A DNA stretch of 64,000 nt from Juglans regia (lineage: Eukaryota; Streptophyta; Magnoliopsida; Fagales; Juglandaceae): positions 12,870,582-12,934,581 of the forward strand of contig NC_049914.1 of NCBI RefSeq assembly GCF_001411555.2, written 5' to 3'. The notes beneath the pieces were generated by a model that saw nothing but the letters and a program-made list of their open reading frames with translations, was not told the origin of the DNA and made no database searches. Shown one piece after another: positions 45,886 to 58,059 of the stretch (its first letter is position 1; each line of letters starts with the position of its first letter). A program made the position numbers and the translations under genes.

Positions 45886-46229
45886 AATAGGACTGAACCA
45901 ATGCGCATGTACGGGTTGTATATGTGGATAAAAATATAAAGAGGAATGTTACACTTATAATCATTTTACAACTATAATTTTAATTGAGAGTGTTTCCATA
46001 AAACAATATTAATTTTATAAGTTATTTTACAAAAATTTCTTTCATTTAAAATAGGATTGTGTAAATGATTGTATAAATGGTTGACTGCATAATGGTGGTT
46101 TGAGTATTCCCTCAAAGAAATCAGGCCAAACCCCACAACATAAAGGCCCATGAACCCAAAGCCATATCCAGTAGAAATTAAGGTCGTGACCACTAAGAGG
46201 GGCTGATGTGGGCTTCAAATCCAACCATC
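45886..46229. other. spacer, no gene seen
   Basis: Unrecognised AT-rich sequence leading to the older gypsy element; it may include part of its LTR. Confidence 0.4.
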
Positions 46230-46879
46230 ATTAATAATGACTTAATGAAGAAACGGACAAAAGGTAATATCTCATACTCACCTATGATTAATATACCTCT
46301 CAGCTTGGTATCTGCCATACAAGCAAATTTGAAGCTATAACGATCTACAATCTAGCAAGGACTAGAGTGGATTAGGTCGTAATGTAAGCCTTACCAATTG
46401 AACACTTGGTCTATATAAATGGAGATTAAAGCACGCACTGGAGGTAACTTCACAATTTGAAAACTAAAACATTATGTATATTGAATTTTCCCTGACTTAG
46501 GCATCGAATTTGTCCCTCACTACACCGAACCCTACTTATCTTTTTGGTTATGGGTTGTTAGAGATCTTTTATTGGAATACGAAACATGTCCATAATAGCT
46601 AGCGTGGTCTGTGGGATCTCAACATGCTTTTTGTATGCCTGCAACAATGCATTCTCAAGCAACCTACAATCAAGAAGCAACTTTGACATGCAAACGAATG
46701 AACGATAGCGTGGAAGGAAAATTTGCGGAAATGGAACGACTAAGATAAATGGCTTAGGAGATGGAGAGTCTCTAGTGCGAAAATGAGGCTATAAAACTAA
46801 GAAGTGTCGGTTCGGAAAAGACACTACATCAAGCTATAATGAACGAACCAAAGAGAAGTTGCAAAGTGTGAGCAGACCA

Positions 46880-47560
46880 ACTTTCTAAGATGAAGAACGA
46901 AAGAAGATGCACCGTGATTTATGCAATCTCATGGAAAAATACAAGGAGATGGTTAAGATGATAGGTGCATCTTCATCTATTGATCAACTACTCAACAACA
47001 CAAATCTGCCTTATAGCTCGAAAATAATGGCGGTGCTGCTTCCACCAAAATTCCAAGTTCCGCAAGTCAAAATGTATGACGAATTTAAGGATCCAGTTAA
47101 GCATTTAGAGGCATTTAAGACTCACATGACACTCCATGATTTTTCCTAAGAGATTGAATGTAGAGCTCTCCCATTAACCCTCAAGGGGACAATAAGGGGA
47201 TGGTTTGGAGCTCTATAATCGGGCTCTATAGAAAGTTTTGAGGAATTGGGTAGATAGTTCTTTACCCAAATCTTGGCCAACAAAAGAAGAAGGCAACCAA
47301 TTGCATACCTCTTCATTGTTAAATAAAGGTAGGATGAGAGACTGACAGCATACCTAGCCAGATTCGATAAGGAGTTCATGACGGTGGATCTCAAGATGAA
47401 AAGATCACACTAGCAACACTTTTGAGACGTGTTTTGCCCAGAAATCCTTTCATGACAGAATTGGTGAGGAAGACCCCAACAACAATACGGGAATTTATGG
47501 ACCAAGTAGGAGATTTCATCAATGCTAAAGACAATATGGACCAACTGTGCAGTCTGGTTG
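46880..47560 (+). pseudogene. gypsy gag
   Basis: YSSKIMAVLLPPKFQVPQVKMYDEFKDPVKHLEAFKTHMTLHDF (about 47010-47145) is the classic gag entry of this gypsy group. It continues past stops and shifts through RALPLTLKGTIRGWFGAL (about 47162-47215), FEELGRQFF, then PRNPFMTELVRKTPTTIREFMDQVGDFINA (about 47437-47527). Stops at about 47148 and 47217 inactivate it. Confidence 0.8.
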
Positions 47561-47828
47561 ACAGTATGAGGAGATGGCAAAGAGGATGGGTGGTTCCTCT
47601 TCCATGGAGCAGCTTCTTACTTGTACAAATCTTCCTTACAACGAGGAAGTCATGGCAGTACCACTATTGTCCAAATTTAAAGTACCACAAATCAACTTAT
47701 ACAACGGATCCAAGGATCTCGTTGACCACCACAAAAATTTCAAAGCACATATGACCCTTCACGGTTTCTTCGGGGAAGTGGTTTGTCGTGCCTTCCTAGT
47801 AACGTTGAAAGGAATAGCACGAGTCTAG
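47560..47828 (+). pseudogene. second, diverged gag N-terminal copy
   Basis: MAKRMGGSSSMEQLLTCTNLP, then VPLLSKFKVPQINLYNGSKDLVDHHKNFKAHMTLHGF repeats the start of the preceding gag in a new frame, at about 70 percent nucleotide identity. It ends at a stop exactly where the minisatellite begins. It is either a nested related element or an old partial duplication. Confidence 0.75.
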
Positions 47829-48368
47829 CCATCAAAGGTCGAGTACACACTCCCGGTGCACCCAAAAGGTTAGCCACCAAGGTCGAGTACAAACTCGCGG
47901 TGCAATCAAAGAGGGAGTGGAGGTCAAAAGAATCCACGATTCTCTGAACTGTTAGCCACCAAAGGTCAAGTACACACTCGTGGTGCACCCAACAAGTTAG
48001 CCACCAAAGGTCGAGTACAGACTCATGGTGCACTAAACAAGTTAGTCACCAAAGGACGAGTAGACATTCGCAGTGCAACAAAAATGGGTATGGAGGTTAG
48101 AAGACCCCACGACGCCCTAATAAGTTAGCCACCAAAAGTCGAGCACACACTCGCGATGCAACCAAAACGGGCATAGTGGTCAGAAGACCCCACAACACCA
48201 ACAAATTAGTCACCAAAGGTCGAGGTCAAGAGACCCCATGACCCCCCAACAGTTAGCCACCAGGTTCGAGTACAACTCATGGGGCAAGCCAATAGGCATG
48301 GAGGTTAGAAGACCCCACAACCAGCCAACAACTAGCCACCATTGTCAAGAATAGTTAGCTAGGCAAGT
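47826..48368. repeat. minisatellite: gttagccaccaaaggtcgagtac units
   Basis: About ten units of 45-50 bp with the consensus phrases gttagccaccaaagg, tcgagtacacactcg and ggtgcaaccaa. These combine into longer units ending gggcatggaggttagaagaccccac. The array continues beyond the solo LTR at 52738. Confidence 0.82.
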
Positions 48369-48373
48369 TAGGG

Positions 48374-51300
48374 TGTGACGTCCCCAAATTTCGCTTAGGA
48401 TCGAACGGACATTTGAAGCGTCGAGATATGCAACAAAAGGTTACTTGCCCCCGTTCATGACATATAAGATGCAATGTTCCTAACATGCATCTAGCATTAT
48501 GCAATATTTGCAGCGATAATTTTTTTTTCTTTAGCAATACTATGCACCAAACTAAAATATCTCAAATACTTAAAACATATTTTATACATAATGACATACT
48601 AAACAACTGAGATCACAACACTAGTCCAAAATGGTTGTGAACAAAAGAGTGCTGGAGATTGAACTCCACAATATACAAGTAGTAACCTAAGGTAACTACA
48701 TCTAAGTCACACCGTCGCTTAGTCGACTGTTTCCAGTTGGTCGTGTCCCGATTCTCCTTCAGATCCTGTAACAAAATCTACCATTCGGGGGGGGAGGGAA
48801 TGGTAGTTGGGACTACCACAGTGAGATTTGATTACAAATCTCAGCAAGTTAACAGGAAACTTCCACACAAGTTAATGATGCATGCATGGCAGTAAAAGCA
48901 TGAATGCATAATCAAATCATAAGTAATCATAGCATAACTTGACATACAACAGAACATAACTGGCATAACTTAAACTGAAACTGAAGCTTAGCATGAACGT
49001 GACTTGAATTATAACATGGACTTGAAACATAGCATGAACGTGAACTTGAAACATAACATAGACTTGAAACATAACATGAACGTGAACATGCATAATTTGA
49101 ATATGAACTTGAAACATAACATAAACCTGAGCATGACATAACATAAATGTGAACTTGGAACATAACGTAAACGTGAACATAACATAACATGAACTTGAAA
49201 CATATTCTTGAACGTGAAACACATGAACTTGGAATCTTATTCAATAGACTTAATTATTAAAGTGACTATATGGGTGCTACACAGGTCCCCTTGAGCCGTG
49301 TGTCCCTGCCAATTACCGCATCACATCACAGGTGTCTATACCAGTTGTAAGTGCGTTAATACATATTCTACAGTTGTTGTGGCCCACGTATTCTACGTGT
49401 CACAATTGCTGTGTCTCATGTAGTGTATGCTCCACAGTTGTTGTGGCCCCATACTTCATGCTACACAGTTATTGTGGCCCCATGACTTATTTGTTTATGC
49501 CACACTTGCTGTGGACACACGTAACATAATGTGTGGCACCATCGGTGTTAGTGCCTGGCGCGCTCCGGTGACCAGCTAATTAGGCCTCATTCGCAACCTG
49601 TTGACTGTACTTCGTCAACCTAAGAAATTTCACACCTATTTAGACACTCCAGCGTGAACAAAAGAGTTGCACTAGAATATTACCCCATCCTATCGCTTAG
49701 GGTCATGATTGACATGAATAACTTAACTAGCATACATGATATTTCGTAACTTGACGTAACATGAACATGACATAAACGTGACATAAAAGATAGAAATCCT
49801 GACGTAGCGTAACATGACATGAGCATAAGAGGACATACATGACATACTTTGAAACATAAATATAACAGACAATATTTCATAACATGGCATACATGTAACA
49901 TGCAACATTTCGTAACATAGCATACCATGTAACATACAACATTTCTTAACATGGCGTAACATGTGACAGTGAATATTACATGATATGAAATACATGTAAC
50001 AGATGGCATACTTAACTTAACATGACATACGTGCAATGTATATCAATACGTGACAGAATATCTAGTGTAACATATGAATAATTCATGACAGAATAAATTT
50101 TGTGTAACAGATAAATATGTCCTTGACATAGCACATATGATAACATGCATACATACACTTTAGTTCTCTTACTTATCATTCATACACATTAAACTGATAG
50201 TAAGTTAAAAGCTAACTTACCTCGGTCTTCGCACTTCTAGACAAAACTCAAGTGCGATCACGAGAAACTGAAAGTAGTAATTTCTAAAAATTAGAATTTA
50301 ATCACTAACAATAAGGAATATGGAAAAATATCAACTTAGAGTGAAATTACCATTTTACCCTCTACATGTGAGAAAATGACTATTTTACCCCTAACTTAAA
50401 GATTTTGTATCCTAACTCAAAAAATCACCGAAATTTAAATACCTTATGTAAATTTTATCCTAAACTCAAGTATTAACTCAGAAAAATTTAAAACTAAATA
50501 CAACCATTAAAACTCTATAGGACCAAAACTTACAAAGGCTATTTCCTTTGATTTTTGTTGTAGTTCTTTCAAATCTCAAAACTCATGATTAAACCAAAAA
50601 TTTTCTTCTACTATACTCATAACATATACCTAAGAATAATCATGTTTTGAATCATGAACAAAAGTCATTAAAATCACTAAAACCATACTTGAACTTTTTG
50701 GTTTATCTTCTAAGTTCAAAACAGATTTTTGTTTCTAACTTGTTTTGATGAACCTCTTGATCCATGAGTTATAAAGATGTGATCTTCAAACCAAAACATC
50801 ACATGGTTTAAAAAGATGTTCTAAAACAGATCCAAGCATCAAACTCAAGATCACATGGTTAAACATCAACCAAAACATAAATTTAGCCAAGAACATCATC
50901 ACTTTGGCCTAACCGAATATCTCCTTGCATAAAATTTCGTATCTTCGAAACTAACATGAAATATCTTCAAAATAACATTCTTACATGTATATAAGAGGCT
51001 TAGGATCTTCCAATAAAAATATCAAAGCCATTGGAATAAGATTAAACCATAAAAGATTTAACTTTCTCAAAGCAGAAAATATTTTTTCCTCTTCCAGTTT
51101 CTAAGTTTCTTGATCTAAGAAAAAATTTCACCAAAACTTTTAATCATGCAACAAATCCTCAACCAATAATCATATACACATGTTAACAGTACTCCATAAA
51201 AATTTCGGACCAAGATCTATTCATTAGCTTGGTCAAAAACTCCAAAATATAACATACTCTCCAGTTTATTGCCCAAAATGACATTTCTTGGGTCTAAATA

Positions 51301-52737
51301 ACTTTTGACTGATCAAATGATCTCCAAATGGAACTAATAAGGTATCCACGTTAACTAGACTCCAAAAGAAACAACTTTCGTGAAGTAGACTCTGCGAGAA
51401 AACTCTTACAAAAGCTTCGAAACAGGCGTTCAAAAGAGGTATGAAAAACTATCCGAGAGTGTCTTTTGTGTTCTATGAAGGAAAAGTGTAAATGAGAGTT
51501 GATTTTCGGAAGTGGACTGGAGAGTCTCTTACACAAGTTATGGAAAGTGATAGGACTGAAAGGAAGCTTGAGTGTTGCCCGTTTCTTCTCATAAAAATCA
51601 GTCCAAGATCTTTTCTCAAGGTGGAGTGGAAGAGTGAGGTGGCCCTTTAGTTTTGTATTTCAAGAACCTTCTAGGCCCTTCTTTGTAAAGATCTGGCCAG
51701 CCAAGTGGGGGTACAAAACCTAGCCATGAAGCAATGCTCATGGTGACCAATTTCGTGGGCCTTAATGGGCTTAAACCGAATGGGCCTAAATTTTGGGGTT
51801 CAAAGAGGGTTTGGGTTGCTATCAAGCCCAAATCCAATATCACTTGGCCCGATCAATTTTTCAAGGTTAACAACGTTGGATAATGATGTTCTAACACAAA
51901 TGTAGGATTAATAGCATGTGAAAGTGATTTAATCAAGTGATTAAACACAATGCTAGAAATCGAATTAGAAAATGTTTAGAGGCCAACTTTAGGGTTTTGG
52001 GGAAACCGTTTAAGGTTCTGATTTCAACAATGTTTTTGGGTTTTCAATTGGATTCCCACCATTTAGGGTTTCACTAGGATTGAAGCCCTCTTTGATCTGG
52101 CGTAATTGGGTTGAGCAGATGAAACAAAATTTTGCTTAAGTGGCATGATTTCACACCTTAATTCCTTCAAATCCATCAAACGCTCCTCATGGTGCCAAGT
52201 GTCTAATATTATTCACTAAGTGTGGCTAAGATCTTGCCAAGTACCCAAATAAAATTTCTCTAATCTAATTTGGATATTTCACACTGTGATTTTGAAACAT
52301 TACAATTGGGGCGCTTACCGAGATTACTATTCACTCCAAAAAAGTGAATCATAAATTTAGTACTAGAAATTTCTAAATATTCATATTAACCTACAGTGGA
52401 AATCGTTTATCGAAATTCAACTTCGAAGTGCCCCTAAAAATAATTTTATAGTTTCAAACAGGCGTTTCGTCCGAAAATATGAAAATAAACTTATTGTGTC
52501 ATAAAATCCTAAATAATCAACTTATTCCAATGGCGTAGACCATAACACATTCTAACACTTCTAACTATCTCAAATAAATAAAACTGATATTTCTAGCACC
52601 ATAATGAGTGATAACACTGACTCTGTTGACAGACTAAAACCTATGCGATTGGTCAATTCGTAAAAACTTATGGGATTTTCACGAGATTCCTAAAGTCAAT
52701 AGAAATTCCACCAATGAATTTCTAGTGGGCTGTTACA
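48374..52737 (-). mobile_element. solo LTR of a long-LTR gypsy element (4364 bp)
   Basis: The target duplication TAGGG at 48369-48373 and 52738-52742 is exact. Ends are TGTGACGTCCCC and GGGCTGTTACA, an imperfect inverted pair. Interior has no gag or pol. It contains a degenerate repeat of cttgaaacataacatgaacgtgaa words (48930-49220, 49690-50130) and a tgttgtggcccca repeat (49370-49520). The flanking minisatellite reads through when the insert is removed. Minus orientation is inferred from the position of the motifs, with moderate certainty. Confidence 0.88.
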
Positions 52738-53045
52738 TAGGGCATGGACGACAACAGACCCCACAACAGACAAACAGTTGGCTGCTGCCACCGATCTTAA
52801 TTCACTTGCAAGCAAATGAGCGTGGAGGTCAGAGGCTAAAAACTAGCATAGGAAACACACAGAAACTAAGTACTCGAGGGGCAAAAATAAAACCAGATGG
52901 AGCAATAAAGTAGAACATTGTCCAGAGCCAACACAAAAATCAGATACAAAAGTAAAATGCCAATTCTAGGGCCAAAAGTTGTCGAGAGCCAACAAAAAAT
53001 TCACATACAAAAGTGAAAGGCCAATTCGAGGGCCAAACATTGTGC
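52738..53045. repeat. minisatellite continuation and 62-64-bp repeat
   Basis: 52743-52830 completes the interrupted unit (gggcatggacg...agaccccacaaca). From about 52912, three units share ttgt.cagagcc.acaaaaat and atacaaaagtgaa.ggccaattc.agggccaaa. Confidence 0.75.
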
Positions 53046-53260
53046 AGAGCAAAAACAAAAATCAAATACAAATGTAATAGAAATAAAAAATCTCATGAGG
53101 AAGAGGCTCCACTTGGGCGGGCTGGGGACGTCGGGTTCGGAAAGGCGTATGGCATTTCTTTGCCCCCTAGGGTGTCCACAAACTGGCAGGACACTGCATC
53201 AAGTTGAAGCTCTTCCAAGTCCAGCTTCTTCAAGTTGGTGCAAGGGTTAGCCAACAGCCG
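53046..53260. other. end of the older gypsy element, no gene
   Basis: Short sequence with no coding evidence between the minisatellite and the next LTR start. Confidence 0.4.
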
Positions 53261-53913
53261 TGTAACACCCTGCTCCTTCCTTCTGACGTAAGAAAATTTT
53301 AAGGACGGACGTTATGCAACAGTCTGCCCTTCTCTCTAACGATTGCGAGTCTCGTTATATGCGCCGAACCTCGATGGCGTGGTTCTAAAGATATTATGTG
53401 ATTTCTAAAATATGTCCAGGGTTTTAAATGCCCTGCAAATATTTATATGAAGTATTTCCAGTGTTATTGAACTAAACTTGATTTTAAATAAGACAATTAT
53501 AATATTTTTGAAGAGCTCCAAAAATATTATAGTTGTCGAAAACCATTTTAATATCATTTATTAAAATGATTTCACTTATTTAAAATATTATGAGATTTAA
53601 ATTATGTTGAAAACTTTAATTAATTAAATGGTTTTATTCTTTTAAAGATATTAAATAAGAGTTCATCATTTTATTAATGATGAAGAAATATTATTTTATA
53701 AATTAAATTTTAGTTTAAATAATATTCTACCTTGATTCCTCTCAGTGCTTTTAATTAAGTTAATGTTTACATATTTTTAAATCAGTGTTTTAATTCCCTA
53801 CCGTTAGATTGTCTTGTAAATCCCAAGATGAAGGGCCTGGATTAAATACACAAGCCCCCTCTCTTTCTCCCTCACTTTTCCCTTTTCCTCTCTCTCTCTC
53901 TCCTCTCCCCCTT

Positions 53914-55296
53914 ATGACTTGCATAATTTAGTATATTTTATCACTTTTTAACTTTAAACTTTATTATAATTTTATTTATATTTATTGATTTTGAGCTTCA
54001 TTGTCATCATTTAAATTTATTTCAAATTTGAAGAAAATTAAGCAACAATTTTACAAGCATATCATCTAAGAGCGGGACATAGCAGCTTTGACTTGGTTTT
54101 CATGACTTGTGTGCACTTGCATAGTTTTTGGCTTCTGCACGCATAGGGGGCGATTGAATTTTGAATGACTCATTTTCGAAAATAAGAAGAAACGGAAGGG
54201 ACGCACGCTCGAAACGGAACACAACAACTTTCGGCACGTGGACGAAAGGATGGATTTTTTGGAGTCTTTGGTTTTTGCTTTTGGGACGCAGACGAAAAGG
54301 GGGATCTGGTGGTTTTTTTTCGAAAAAAAAAAAGAAAAAGAAAGAAGTAACCCACCCAATAAAAAAAAAAAGAGAAAAAAAAGGGAACAGAGCGAACGAA
54401 AAAAAAAAAAGTAATTTTTCTTTTCGGCTTAGGCACAAACGGAAAAAGGGCGGCAATTTTTTTTCTCCTTTGGTTTGAAGATGCTGTTGCGACTTGGAGA
54501 AAAAGACGGTAGATTGAGAGGCTTGGATCATTCCTCTCAAAAAAATTATGATAAATTCGTTTATATTAAATTTAATTTTTAATATGAACTAAATTTTCTT
54601 TATTCTAGAAAAATGATGTAATCTAATTCTGAACTATGCTTAATGTTCTATGCTAATTTGAAGTAATTCTATGCAATGTTTATCTGATTTATTTTAAACT
54701 TATTGCTTCAAATTAACTAGCCATTAATTAGATGATTTTGATCCTGTGATTTGCTATCAAAAGAGGACATTATAGGATAGATCTTGGATATTTCGGCATA
54801 GGTAAATGTAGAGATCGAAAGACATGTATGAATCTATATAGTATTAAAATCATTGGTCTTATAGCTTTCTTGCTTTATAAATTTGCATACTCTTGTGTAA
54901 AATGTTGATCAAGAATATTTTCAATTGACTATCGAAAGAGGCTTTTGAATGAATTAGAGATTTGCTAACAAACATAGAGTATTAAATTCAATTAATTAGA
55001 TGAGTATAGCATGGTGAGAAATTAGGTGAAATCGATTGCCTAGAAGTTTTCTTTCTCATTGATTTGATCTTCGAACATCATCTCTCTTTTCTTTTGAATA
55101 TTTTCTTTGAATTAATTTTATTTTAAATTACAATTATAAAAATCTTAGTGACTTTTCTAAATAAAGTCGAGATTAGTATAATTTCGGTATTTGTCAAAAG
55201 TAAGTTACCAATTCCTGAGGACGATACTCTTCTCATCACTTTACTATAAAACTACGATATTGTGCATTTGCAATTTTGCACCGATCAAGTTTTTGG
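53914..55296 (+). repeat. left inverted arm
   Basis: Outer end ATGACTTGCATAATTTA, inner end gcaccgatcaagtttttgg, overlapping the first bases of the PBS. Includes a strongly purine-rich tract (54300-54420). The frames across it are low-complexity artefacts. Confidence 0.85.
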
Positions 55297-55311
55297 TGCC
55301 GTTGCCGGGGA
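55294..55311 (+). other. primer binding site (tRNA-Asp type)
   Basis: TGGTGCCGTTGCCGGGGA matches, with one change, the TGGCGCCGTTGCCGGGGA site common in Athila and related gypsy elements, complementary to tRNA-Asp. Confidence 0.82.
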
Positions 55312-55499
55312 TTGATTTCTTCTTATTTTTGCCAATATTGGTATAAAGTAATCTTGGTTTTAATTTAGAATTTTATTTTATTTTCTCTCCAGGTGTGTTT
55401 TTGACTTTGGATGCACTGTACTACAACTCGTGACATACCCACTTTAATCCGGAGATTGAAAGAACTCTTATATTACAAAGAAATAAAAAAGTACTAGCC

Positions 55500-57466
55500 A
55501 TGGCTGACGGACAACATGATACACAGTCACGCACCTTGAAGGATTATGTACGACTAGTTGTGAATGACAACTACTCGGGTATAAGACGCCAGGCCATTAA
55601 TGCCAACAACTTTGAACTCAAACCAGTTTTGATCAGCATGGTGCAACAAGCCCAATTTAGCGGATCGCCACTGGATGATCCCAATATTCATTTGGCGATG
55701 TTCTTGGAGATTTGTGACATTGTAAAGATTAGTGGTATTACTGAAGACACCATTAGACTGACATTGTTTCCTTTCTCTTTGAGGGACAAGACTAGAGCTT
55801 GACTACAATCTCTACAATTGGGAAGCATCATTAGTTGGCAGGATATGGTTGAAAAGTTTCTTACTAAATTCTTTCCACCTGCAAAGACAGCCAAACTCGG
55901 GAGTGAGATTGTTCAATTCAAATAAAATGATTTTGAGTTACTCTATGAAGTAAGGGAAATGTATAAAGATTTGATTTGACGCTGCCCTCAACATGGATTG
56001 CAAGTTTAGATGTTCTATAATGGGTTAAATGGGCAAACTTGGACCATAGTTGATGCTGTTTTTGGTGGAACTTTGATGTCAAAGACAGTTGAGGGTGCTA
56101 CCTATCTTTTGTAAGAAATGGCCTCAAACAACTATCAATGGCCACCCGAAAGAACTATGACTAAGAAAGTTGCTGGGATTCATGAATTGGAGCCATTAGG
56201 AGCCCTTTCAGCTCAAGTTGCTACTCAATCCCATCAGATTTCAACTTTAACAACCCAAAGGATACCAGAAAGTACAGAATATGTTGCAGCTACAAGTATG
56301 ACAGTTCCGAGTAATGAAGCGAGTCAAGAACAAGCTCAATACATCAACAATCAGCACTACAACTATTGTGATAATCCTATGCCAAATTATTACCATCCAA
56401 GGCTTCGAAATCATGAGAACTTGTCTTATGGAAATACAAAGAACGTGTTGCAACCTCAACCTCCTCTAGGACTTGATAGTCAACCAAGCGAAAAGAAGAT
56501 GTCACTTGAGGATGCCATGGTTTCCTTTGTTCAAGAGACAAATGCAAGGTTTAAAAAGATTGATTCACGGTTGGACAATATTGAGACTCATTGTAGCAAT
56601 ATGAGAGCCTCTATAAAAAATCTTGAAGTGCAAATTGGGCAACTAGCCACAACTATCAATGCCCAACAAAGATGAACTTTTCCTAACAACACAGAAGTGA
56701 ATTCAAGGGAACAATGCAGGACCATCACACTTAGGAGTGGAAGAGAAATTGAGAGGTCACCATCAAAGAAAACCAATTCCACCCATACAGCTGCAAACAA
56801 TGGTCAAAGCAAGAATAAAGTAGAAGAAGAGGACGATACACTAAGAGAGACTAACATGCCTCTAACAATTTCATTTCTTGACAATCCTCCTATTCTCTCT
56901 ACTCCACTTCCTTATCCTCAACTTTTTGAAAAACAAAAATTAGATAAGCAATTTTCTAAGTTTTTAAATATTTTTAAGAAAATTCACATAAATATCCCTT
57001 TTGCAGGTGCTTTGGAACAAATGTCAAACTATGTTAAATTCTTGAAGGACATCATTTCTAAGAAGAGAAGGTTGTAGGAGTTTAAATAGTGAAACTTTCT
57101 GAAGAATGCAGTGCTATTCTTCAAAAAGAATTACCTCAAAAATTAAAAGATACAGAGAGTTTCACTTTGCAATGCACTATTGGGAATTCAGTTTTTTGTA
57201 AAGTTTTATGTGATCTTGTTGCTAGCATTAACCTTATGCCACTTACTGTTTGCAGGAAATTAGGACTTGAAGAGATGAAACAAGCAACCATTTCTTTCCA
57301 ACTAGCAGATCAATCCATCAAGTATCCACTTGGAATCATAGAAGACGTATTGGTAATGGTGGATAAATTTATTTTTCCTGCTGATTTTTTGGTGTTAGAT
57401 ATGGAGGAAGATGAAAAAGTCCCACTAATTATTGGTCGACCATTCTTGGCTATGGAAGGGCTTTAA
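55500..57466 (+). pseudogene. Athila-like gag and protease
   Basis: The start MADGQHDTQSRTLKDYV at 55500 leads to ANNFELKPVLISMVQQAQFSG and DDPNIHLAMFLEICD, the Athila gag core. Stops occur at 55800, 55923, 55977 and 56007; the frame resumes at MASNNYQWPPERTMTKKVAG (56118) and a long coiled linker with RLDNIETHCSNM. After a stop at 56673 it reads REQCRTITLRSGREIE. Protease (57089-57466) has CKVLCDLVASINLMPL, with the active D-x-G-A motif changed to D-L-V-A, and ends VPLIIGRPFLA. Inactive. Confidence 0.85.
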
Positions 57467-57599
57467 TTTATGTTCAAAAGGGTGAGTTAATATTGAGAGT
57501 GAACAAGGAAGAGGTTATGTTCAACATCTACCAAACCATGAGAATTCCAGAAGAGCCAGACACTTGTTTTAGGGTAGATGTCATTAAGTAATTTGTAGA

Positions 57600-58038
57600 A
57601 GAAGCATTTCAAGAATATGCACCAGCCGATCACCTAGAACGAGTCTTGAAGCAATATACATCAATTAGCAATGAAGTGGGGAGGCTAGAGCCAATTGTAG
57701 CAAAGCCGGATTCTGCATTTTTTGATGAAAAAATGCTGAAAACTACAACTTACATCCCTCCAGAGTTGAAGCAATTACGTGAGCATCTTCGTTATACATT
57801 CCTGGATGATAATTATACTTTTTCAGTGATTGTTGCTGCATCACTCACACTTGAAAAAGAGGAAAATCTACTTTGTGTTAAGGGAGCATAGAGCTTATTG
57901 GTCTGTAAAGAAATTTAATTTAGATTTGAAAGATAAGACAGGAAAGTTATTCAGAGCTAATGGTCAGAAATTGAAGGATTATGATGGAGAACAAGTGGAG
58001 AGGAACTGTGCACTTGTTCCTCTAGGAGATCCCGATTG
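57600..58038 (+). pseudogene. pol remnant: start of RT region fused to integrase tail
   Basis: YIPPELKQLREHLRYTFLDDNYTFSVIVAASL is the segment before RT. It passes after a frameshift near 57880 into KFNLDLKDKTGKLFRANGQKLKDYD, which looks like the end of integrase. RT, RNase H and the integrase core are therefore deleted. The stop is at 58037-58039. The following agcgcttatgagaggcaacccat phrase is typical of the post-pol region of Athila elements. Confidence 0.7.
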
Positions 58039-58059
58039 ATGAACATTGAAAAGTCTAGC

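Larger units (their letters stand above)
46230..53240 (+). mobile_element. older Ty3/gypsy element fragment
   Basis: An LTR/leader-like region (46230-46640), with tctatataaatgg at 46411 and a gtggtctgtgggatct leader phrase at 46601, is followed by gag (46907-47560), a second diverged gag N-terminal copy (47560-47828) and minisatellites (47826-48368 resuming at 52738-53045). No pol is visible. The whole is split by a solo LTR at 48374-52737. Lineage resembles the non-chromodomain gypsy group with this gag type. Limits are soft. Confidence 0.6.

Noticed and set aside
48917..49244. Apparent repeats of about 25 bp and long Cys/Tyr/Met-rich frames, CRISPR-like at a glance
   Set aside because: Degenerate acataacatgaacgtgaacttg repeats without constant spacers, inside a solo LTR of a plant genome.
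54100..54540. Open frame of 146 codons in the left arm
   Set aside because: Same low-complexity tract read on the other strand; no domain and not preserved between arms.
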